From NCBI GenBank assembly GCA_026989995.1, contig JALSIO010000096.1, positions 1 to 5,536 on the forward strand: a DNA stretch of 5,536 nt, given 5' to 3'. The position numbers were made by a program, and so were the translations under genes. Each line of letters opens with the position of its first letter. The first letter of the stretch is position 1. The notes under the pieces were generated by a model. It saw only the letters and a list, made by a program, of their open reading frames with translations. It was not told where the DNA came from and did no database searches. The stretch comes from Myxococcales bacterium (GTDB lineage Bacteria > Myxococcota_A > UBA9160 > JALSIO01). Positions 1-4,675 of this stretch are shown in pieces.

Positions 1-1
1 C

Positions 2-163
2 GCCGTGGCCGGGGCCGCGATGGCGGCCGGACCGACGCCCGGGGCCCTCGGCGCGGTGGTCGATGTGGTGGCCATCGCGCTCTTCTCCCTGCAGCTGATG
101 ACGGCTCTTCGCCGCCCCCACGTGTTCGGCCGCGAGGCGGTGACCTGCCCGCCGGCGGGGTAG
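2..163 (+). CDS. C-terminal end of a probable membrane protein (partial)
   Basis: An open frame enters from the left edge and ends at TAG 161-163, giving 53 residues of an otherwise unseen protein. Residues about 15-36 (starting GALGAVVDVV, ending LMTAL) are hydrophobic enough for one membrane-spanning helix. They are followed by a basic stretch (LRRPH) and a short polar tail, which suits the last transmembrane segment of an inner-membrane protein with a cytoplasmic C-terminus. Third positions are almost all G or C, as in the real genes here. The stop lies 22 nt before the next start, so the two genes are probably co-transcribed. The family is not recognisable from this tail. A spurious GC-rich frame is possible but less likely given the clean hydrophobic segment. 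Confidence 0.55.
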   Translation, partial: AVAGAAMAAGPTPGALGAVVDVVAIALFSLQLMTALRRPHVFGREAVTCPPAG

Positions 164-185
164 GCTCGGGACCTCCGGAGGCGTC

Positions 186-2021
186 ATGCGCGTGCTCGTG
201 GTCAACTGCGGGAGCACCACCGTCCGGGCGGACGTGATCGAGCCCGAGACCGGGCGCCGCCTGGCCTCGGGACGGGCCGAGCGGCTCGGCTCCGAGGGCG
301 CCGAGCTGCGGCTCCCGGATGGCGCGCGGCAACCGCTCGCCGGGGCGGGCCACGGCGCGGCCACGGCCCGGCTCCTGCCGGAGGTCGTCGCGGCGGCCGA
401 AGGCGTCGATGCGGTGGGGCACCGGGTGGTCCACGGGGGCGAGCGCTTCGCGGCCCCGACCCGGATCGACGAGGCGGTGCTCGCCGGGATCGAGTCCCTG
501 GCGTCCCTCGCTCCCCTCCACAATCCCGTGCAGGCCCGGGCGATCCGGGCTGCCCTCGAGCTGCTCCCGCGGGTCGCCCACGTGGCGGTCTTCGATACGG
601 CCTTCTACGCAGCCCTCCCCCCGCGGGCCGCTACCTACGCCCTTCCGCGGGAGCTCGCGCTCCGCCACGGAATCCGCCGCTACGGCTTCCACGGGACCAG
701 CCACGCCTTCGTGGCGGAGCGCGCCGCCGCCCACCTCGACCGGCCGCTCGGGGCGCTTCGCCTGATCACCTGCCACCTCGGCGGCGGCGCCAGCGTCACG
801 GCGATCCGGGACGGCCGGCCGGTCGAGACCAGCATGGGGATGACGCCGCTCGAGGGCCTGGTGATGGCGACCCGGAGCGGCGACGTCGATCCGGGCGCGC
901 TGCTCCACCTGCTCCGCACCGAGGACTTCGGTGCCGCGGGCCTCGGCGAGGTGCTGAACCGGCGTTCGGGGCTCCTCGGCCTGGCCGGGAGCGCCGACAT
1001 GCGCGACCTCGAGGCCCGGGCGGCGGAGGGGGACGAAGCGGCGCGGCTCGCCATCGAGGTCTTCTGCCATCGCCTCCGAAAGTACCTCGGAGCCTACACG
1101 GCGGTCCTCTCGGGAGTCGACGCGCTGGTCTTCGCGGGCGGGATCGGCCAGGGGAGCGCCGGGATCCGACACCGAGTGGTGACGGGTCTCGATTTTCTGG
1201 GCATCCGGATCGACGAGGAGCGCAACCGCGGGGCTCGGGTCTGCGCGGCCCAGCCGGTGGCGGAGATCTCCCATCCGGAGGCCGGCGTGCGGATCCTGGT
1301 CGTCCACAGCGACGAGGCGCTCGCGGTGGCGCGGGCGGTGGCCGCGCTCGTGCGGCAGGCCGACCGGCAGACGGAAGACCGCGCCATTCCAGTGGCCGTC
1401 TCCGCGCGCCACGTGCACCTGAGCGCCGAGGCCGTGGAGCGGCTTTTCGGCCCCGGGCACGCACTCACCCCGGAGCGCCCCCTGAGCCAGCCGGGGCAGT
1501 TCGCGGCTCGGGAGCGCGTGGTTCTCGTCGGGCCACGGGGCCGGATCGAGGGGGTCCGCGTGGTGGGGCCGACCCGCGAGCGCTGCCAGGTCGAGATCAC
1601 CCGGACCGACGGGTTCCGCCTCGGCGTGGATGCGCCGGTCCGCTGTTCCGGAGACCTCGCGGGCACGCCCGGGATCGTCCTCGAGGGGCCCGCCGGAAGG
1701 CTCGTGCTCTCGGAGGGTGTGATCTGCGCCAAACGCCACATCCACATGACGCCCTCCGACGCCGAACGCCTCGGCGTCCGCCATCGCGACCTGGTGCAGG
1801 TCGCCCTCGACACCGAGGGCCGCGACCTCGTCTTCGGCGACGTGGTGGTGCGGGTCTCGCCCGACTACGCCCTCGAGCTGCACCTCGACACGGACGAGGC
1901 GAACGCCGCGGAGCTCCGCGGACCGGGGGACGCCGTGCTGCTTCCGACCGGCCGACGGGCGCGCGTCCGGGGGCCGTCCGCACCCGAGACCGGGAGCGGG
2001 TGGGGAGGGCCCGACCGCTAG
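186..2021 (+). CDS. AckA-PduL fusion: acetate/propionate kinase joined to phosphotransacylase
   Basis: This 611-residue protein joins two enzymes. Residues 1-390 are an acetate/propionate kinase (acyl phosphate + ADP = acid + ATP). Residues about 401-595 are a PduL-type phosphate acyltransferase (acyl-CoA + Pi = acyl phosphate + CoA). In the kinase half, the residues known from Methanosarcina AckA are all present: N7, R80 (GHRVVHGG), H112, D137 (FDTAFY), H169 (YGFHGTSH) and R230 (ATRSGDVDPG) at a constant offset, and E377 (HSDEA). The nucleotide loop is FAGGIGQGS. The first motif reads NCGSTTVR, slightly off the usual NxGSSS. The PduL half carries both zinc-ligand motifs, RHVHL (H409, H411) and RHIHM (H518, H520), plus SQPGQFAA, GPTR, SGDLAGTPG and HLDTDEAN (566-573). 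No encapsulation peptide precedes the PduL half, so a cytosolic role rather than a microcompartment one is inferred. GGAGG (177-181) lies 4 nt before the ATG. A roughly 15-residue low-complexity tail ends the protein. The preferred acyl chain (acetyl or propionyl) cannot be read from sequence. Confidence 0.95.
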   Translation: MRVLVVNCGSTTVRADVIEPETGRRLASGRAERLGSEGAELRLPDGARQPLAGAGHGAATARLLPEVVAAAEGVDAVGHRVVHGGERFAAPTRIDEAVLAGIESLASLAPLHNPVQARAIRAALELLPRVAHVAVFDTAFYAALPPRAATYALPRELALRHGIRRYGFHGTSHAFVAERAAAHLDRPLGALRLITCHLGGGASVTAIRDGRPVETSMGMTPLEGLVMATRSGDVDPGALLHLLRTEDFGAAGLGEVLNRRSGLLGLAGSADMRDLEARAAEGDEAARLAIEVFCHRLRKYLGAYTAVLSGVDALVFAGGIGQGSAGIRHRVVTGLDFLGIRIDEERNRGARVCAAQPVAEISHPEAGVRILVVHSDEALAVARAVAALVRQADRQTEDRAIPVAVSARHVHLSAEAVERLFGPGHALTPERPLSQPGQFAARERVVLVGPRGRIEGVRVVGPTRERCQVEITRTDGFRLGVDAPVRCSGDLAGTPGIVLEGPAGRLVLSEGVICAKRHIHMTPSDAERLGVRHRDLVQVALDTEGRDLVFGDVVVRVSPDYALELHLDTDEANAAELRGPGDAVLLPTGRRARVRGPSAPETGSGWGGPDR

Positions 2022-2803
2022 CGCTCGTCGACCCCCTTGAAGATGGGCATGTTGGCCTCGGTGGCGACGTAGATCACGTTCGGGTTCTCGTTCAGGGTGC
2101 GGATCCAGAGGTACTGGAGGTAGGAGTCGGAGAGGGTTTCCCGGATGATCTTCTGCGCCTTGGCGGCACCCTCGGCACGCGCCACCTCGATTTCCGCCTC
2201 CTTCCTCGCCTGTTCGAGCTCGAACTGCTTCTGCTGCACGCGCTGCTCGGCGGTGAGCTTGGCCTCGATGCTGTCCTTGAAGCGGGCCGGGAGCTTGACG
2301 TCGCGGAGGAGGACGTCCACCACCATGATGCCCCGCGGTTCGAGGTTCCGCGTGAGGAACTCCCGGATCTTGCCCGCGATCTCCTTGCGCCCCTGCTCGG
2401 AGTAGATGTTCTTCACCGGGTAGCCCGCCACCACGTCGCGCACCGCGTTGCGGAAGTAGGGCACCACCAGCGAGTCGATGTACTGGCGCTGGCCGCCCAC
2501 CGTCTTGCGGAGCTCCGGCGCCTTGTCCGGCATCACCTGGAAGAGGAGCGAGGTGTCGAGCCCCACGATGAGTCCCTCGGAGGAGGGAACGGTGGCGGTC
2601 TCCTTGAGCTCCTGCAGCTTGACGTTCCAGGTTTCGACCTGGCGGACCACCGGGACCACCAGGGCGACACCCTGGGGGATGGGCTCGTCGGCGATGCGGC
2701 CGAAGCTCTTGGAGACCCCGACCTCGCCGTCCTCGATGATGACGCAGGCGCTGCCCAGCAGGGCGACGGCGACGACGGACAGGATCTGGGCGAATCGCTT
2801 CAT
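2018..2803 (-). CDS. SPFH/Band 7 prohibitin-like lipoprotein
   Basis: This is a 261-residue SPFH (stomatin/prohibitin/flotillin/HflKC) family protein. Residues 1-20 form a lipoprotein signal: basic start MKRF, hydrophobic core, and LLGSAC with C20 as the lipidated residue. Residue +2 is Val, not Asp, which favours the outer membrane. The SPFH domain spans about 22-180 (EDGEVGVSKSFGRI, IPQGVALVVP, and the region up to LPARFKDSIEAK). An Ala/Glu/Lys/Arg-rich coiled coil follows at about 180-222, and the ending NPNVIYVATEANMPIF is prohibitin-like. Such proteins build large membrane-associated rings or scaffolds and modulate proteases or membrane order; the role here is unknown. The start is supported by GGAGGT (2814-2809) 5 nt upstream. 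A small GC hairpin (2818-2833) sits just 5' of that site. The gene converges on the AckA-PduL gene with a 4-nt stop overlap. No HflK/HflC or FtsH partner is visible. Confidence 0.9.
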   Translation of the reverse strand: MKRFAQILSVVAVALLGSACVIIEDGEVGVSKSFGRIADEPIPQGVALVVPVVRQVETWNVKLQELKETATVPSSEGLIVGLDTSLLFQVMPDKAPELRKTVGGQRQYIDSLVVPYFRNAVRDVVAGYPVKNIYSEQGRKEIAGKIREFLTRNLEPRGIMVVDVLLRDVKLPARFKDSIEAKLTAEQRVQQKQFELEQARKEAEIEVARAEGAAKAQKIIRETLSDSYLQYLWIRTLNENPNVIYVATEANMPIFKGVDER

Positions 2804-2930
2804 GGGAGACCTCCGCGGCCCCCGGCGCGGGGCTCCGGAAGCCGCCTCCGTGAACGGCCCGAGGGACTGGACCAGGCTACGCGATCCCGCGGCGCGTCGC
2901 CACGCTCCCCGGCGCCCGACCGGTGCGGGT

Positions 2931-3638
2931 CTAGAGCGAGAGGGTGATGGCGGCGCCGGTGACGGTCCGCGCGTCGTCGCTGGCGAGGAAGGCGATCACC
3001 CGGGCGATCTCGTCCGGGGGAAGCCAGCGCGTGTGATCGGCCTCCGGCATGGCGGCCCGGTTCGCGGGCGTGTCGATGATCGAGGGAACGATCGCGTTCG
3101 CGGTGATCCCGTCCGGCGCGAGCTCCTCCGCCAGGGATTGGGTGAGCTTCAGCACCGCCGCCTTGCTCGCGGCGTAGGCGCTCATGCCCGCCGCACCGCG
3201 GAGCACCGCCGGCCGCGCCGAGACGTTGATGATCCGCCCCCACCGCTGCCGGCGCATGGCCGGCACGGTCGCGCGACAGCAGAGAAAACAGGTGGTGGCG
3301 TTCATCTCGACCATCCGCTGCCAGGTCTCCGGGCTCGTTTCCTCGATGGGCGCGTACACGAAGCCCCCCGCGAGGTTGGCCAGCACATCGAGGCGTCCCT
3401 CCCTCTCCACGCAGGCGCGGACGAATGCGTCCACGGCGGCGGGATCGGTGAGATCGGCGCGGTGGAGGGTGACCCCCGAGGCGAGCTCACCGAGCTCCTC
3501 GCGGAAGCGCTCGACCTCGTTCTCGACGATCCAGGGGACGTGGAGCCGTGCCCCGGCCCGCGCGAAGTGCCGCGCGACGGCACGCCCGAGGGCGCCCGTG
3601 CCTCCGGTCAGGATCGCGACCCGGCCCTCGAGGCCCAC
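2931..3638 (-). CDS. SDR-family NAD(P)-dependent oxidoreductase
   Basis: This is a 235-residue classical short-chain dehydrogenase/reductase with a Rossmann fold. The cofactor loop TGGTGALG (residues 11-18) follows the first strand. NLAGG (88-92) replaces the usual NNAG, and the catalytic tetrad N113, S140 (INVS), Y155 and K159 (YAASK) is complete. PSIIDTPANRA (185-195) forms the substrate-loop region. The C-terminus VTGAAITLSL is a few residues shorter than the usual VTGA-plus-strand ending. The expected acidic or basic selector after strand 2 is replaced by HVPWIVENE, so NAD versus NADP preference is unclear. The start codon is GTG; it gives the family's normal N-terminus, and there is no ATG, GTG or TTG in frame between it and the peroxiredoxin stop. 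The ribosome site is weak: a GGGGG run at 3646-3650, 7 nt away. The substrate is unknown. The gene lies 174 nt behind the peroxiredoxin and 127 nt ahead of the SPFH gene. Confidence 0.9.
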   Translation of the reverse strand: MGLEGRVAILTGGTGALGRAVARHFARAGARLHVPWIVENEVERFREELGELASGVTLHRADLTDPAAVDAFVRACVEREGRLDVLANLAGGFVYAPIEETSPETWQRMVEMNATTCFLCCRATVPAMRRQRWGRIINVSARPAVLRGAAGMSAYAASKAAVLKLTQSLAEELAPDGITANAIVPSIIDTPANRAAMPEADHTRWLPPDEIARVIAFLASDDARTVTGAAITLSL

Positions 3639-3735
3639 GCACCTACCCCCGCGCCCGCTCCCAGCCGCGGAGCCACCGGGCGGCCGGCGGTCGCGCGGCC
3701 TGCCGGCGGAGGTGGAGCTGCGCTGCGGGAGCGGT

Positions 3736-3789
3736 GCGCCGCGCGCGGCGCCGGAGGGGCGCCGGGGCGCGCGCGGGCCCCGGCGCCCC
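3736..3789 (-). terminator. GC-rich tandem hairpins behind the peroxiredoxin gene
   Basis: A perfect 13-bp inverted repeat (GGGGCGCCGGGGC at 3756-3768, GCCCCGGCGCCCC at 3777-3789) encloses an 8-nt loop. It begins 23 nt after the peroxiredoxin TGA. Just beyond it is a 16-nt perfect palindrome (3736-3751). No T-run follows on either strand, so this is not a textbook intrinsic terminator. In very GC-rich genomes, T-less hairpins can still end transcription or protect a 3' end. It lies before the SDR start, implying that the peroxiredoxin and the SDR are at least partly separate units. Confidence 0.5.
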
Positions 3790-3812
3790 GGAGCTGCCGT
3801 GGAGCTTCGAGC

Positions 3813-4448
3813 TCAGAGCTTGCCCTGCTTCTGCAGCGCCTCGTGGACCTTGCCGACCATCCGCGCCGAGGGCGTGAGGGTGACGTCGCCCTCGTCCTTC
3901 CACTGCGCCGGGCAGGCCTCGTCGGACTTCTTCGACAGGTAGAGGCAGGCCTTGAACTTCCGCATCAGCTCGTCCACGTTGCGGCCGAAGTTCAGGAAGT
4001 TCACCTCGGAGGCGAGGAGCGTCCCGTCGGGGCTGACCAGGAAGGTGCCCCGCAGGTCGATGCCCTGGTCCTCCAGATACACGCCGAAGGTCCGCGCCAG
4101 ACGCCCGGTGGGATCCGATCCCATGGCGTACTTCACGTTGGCGAGCTCCTTCTCGATCGTGTGCCAGGCGAGGTGGACGAACTTCGTGTCGCAGGAGACC
4201 GTCACGATGTCGGCCCCCATCTTCTCGAACCGGTCCTGCTGCTCTGCCAGAGCAGCGAATTCCGTCGCTCAGACGAAGGTGAAGTCGGCGGGGTAGAAGA
4301 AGAGGATGGTCCACCGGCCCTTCTTCTTCTGGTCCGCGAGGGCGAAGGAGCCGAAGTCCCCCGACTTCGGGTCGTAGGTGTCGATGGTGAAATCCGGCAC
4401 CGCCTGGCCCACCTGGATCGGCGCGGCGCTCTCGACCTGCTCCGTCAT
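3813..4448 (-). CDS. Selenocysteine-containing AhpC-type peroxiredoxin (in-frame TGA read as Sec)
   Basis: Read through one in-frame TGA (4269-4271), this is a 211-residue typical 2-Cys peroxiredoxin of the AhpC/Prx1 type, the normal length for the family. It reduces hydrogen peroxide, alkyl hydroperoxides or peroxynitrite using a thiol donor. The peroxidatic site is the PxxxTxxC motif: P53, T57 and the TGA at residue 60, within YPADFTFV-U-ATEF. The supporting Arg is R133 (DLRGTF). The resolving Cys is C179 (EACPAQW), followed by the C-terminal arm ending KVHEALQKQGKL. Only the peroxidatic Cys is missing, replaced by TGA. A hairpin with SECIS geometry follows at once, so Sec is the best reading; Sec-peroxiredoxins such as PrxU of Eubacterium acidaminophilum are known. 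ATG 4448 was chosen because GGGAGG (4462-4457) lies 8 nt upstream; the in-frame ATG at 4454 is too close to it. Naive calling would give an 83-residue piece and a 135-residue piece starting at M77. The real stop is also TGA (3813-3815). The main alternative is a sequencing error or a nonsense mutation. Confidence 0.88.
4232..4263 (-). promoter_or_regulatory. Predicted bacterial SECIS hairpin
   Basis: On the coding strand, GCTGCTCT (4256-4249) pairs perfectly with AGAGCAGC (4245-4238) around a GGC loop (4248-4246). The loop starts 20 nt after the TGA and opens with G. This agrees with the published general features of bacterial SECIS elements: a loop about 16-37 nt after UGA with a G in its first two positions. 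A weaker lower stem can extend it: C-G, U-G and U-A pairs with one bulged A, then two G-C pairs to 4263/4232. It would recruit SelB with Sec-tRNA. The structure was judged by eye; no folding energy was computed. Confidence 0.8.
4269..4271 (-). other. In-frame TGA, predicted selenocysteine codon (residue 60)
   Basis: TGA falls exactly at the peroxidatic cysteine position of the AhpC family. The reading frame and the protein similarity continue without a gap on both sides (FYPADFTFV before, ATEFAALAEQ after). A Cys-to-stop accident would hit this one residue only by chance. TGA is one base from TGC or TGT, so a sequencing error must be formally excluded. Confidence 0.87.
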
Positions 4449-4456
4449 CTGCATCT

Positions 4457-4462
4457 CCTCCC
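4457..4462 (-). promoter_or_regulatory. Ribosome binding site deciding the peroxiredoxin start
   Basis: GGGAGG on the - strand lies 8 nt before ATG 4448 (protein begins MTEQVESAAP) and only 2 nt before the in-frame ATG at 4454. The spacing favours the inner ATG. It also rules out the far upstream in-frame ATG at 4520, which would add a Gly/Pro/Arg-rich stretch that peroxiredoxins lack. Confidence 0.75.
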
Positions 4463-4582
4463 TTCTGGCGTTCGAATCTCCCGGGCCGCCACCCGCCGGC
4501 CCGGCGCAGAACCTGTGCACGAATCCCCGGGGGCAAGCTTAGGCGCGGGGGCCGCCGCGGCGCAAGCAGCCACCAGCCGAGC

Positions 4583-4612
4583 TTGACGGGCGGTCAGGAA
4601 CCGGGGGAGAAT
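4583..4612 (+). promoter_or_regulatory. Candidate sigma-70-type promoter for the exported-protein gene
   Basis: TTGACG (4583-4588) and GAGAAT (4607-4612) are separated by 18 nt. The -35 matches five of six consensus bases and the -10 four of six. Transcription would start near 4619, giving a leader of about 57 nt. This leader contains a short GCCCC/GGGGC hairpin around 4646-4659 before the ribosome site GAGG (4667-4670). No equally good promoter is seen on the - strand for the peroxiredoxin; TTGCGC with CCTAAG at 17 nt, around 4530-4560, is the best weak candidate. No clear OxyR or other operator is visible. Confidence 0.4.
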
Positions 4613-4675
4613 GCCTGCCGGGTTTCCGCCCCACCCGACGCCCGCGCCCCCGGCGGGGCCGCCCGTGAGGAATCC

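Noticed and set aside
172..181. Perfect 10-nt palindrome CCTCCGGAGG overlapping the AckA-PduL ribosome site
   Set aside because: It has no loop, so it cannot fold on itself as a useful hairpin; it is probably chance around a Shine-Dalgarno sequence.
2804..2930. Possible promoter in the gap upstream of the SPFH gene
   Set aside because: No convincing -35/-10 pair was found on the - strand; only a short GCCCC/GGGGC hairpin at 2818-2833 is visible.
2000..2947. 315-codon + strand frame opposite the SPFH gene
   Set aside because: It mirrors the SPFH gene on the opposite strand; its Leu/His/Asp-rich sequence reflects the complement of biased codons and has no recognisable domain.
3813..4520. Peroxiredoxin as a pseudogene broken by a nonsense mutation
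   Set aside because: The only lesion is TGA at the one residue where Sec is functional. A SECIS-like hairpin follows, all other catalytic residues are intact, and there is no second defect.
2478..4586. Long open frame of 702 codons on the + strand across the SPFH, SDR and peroxiredoxin genes
   Set aside because: It lies antisense to three genes with clear families, shows low-complexity Arg/Gly/Pro composition and matches no domain. It is a GC-rich shadow.
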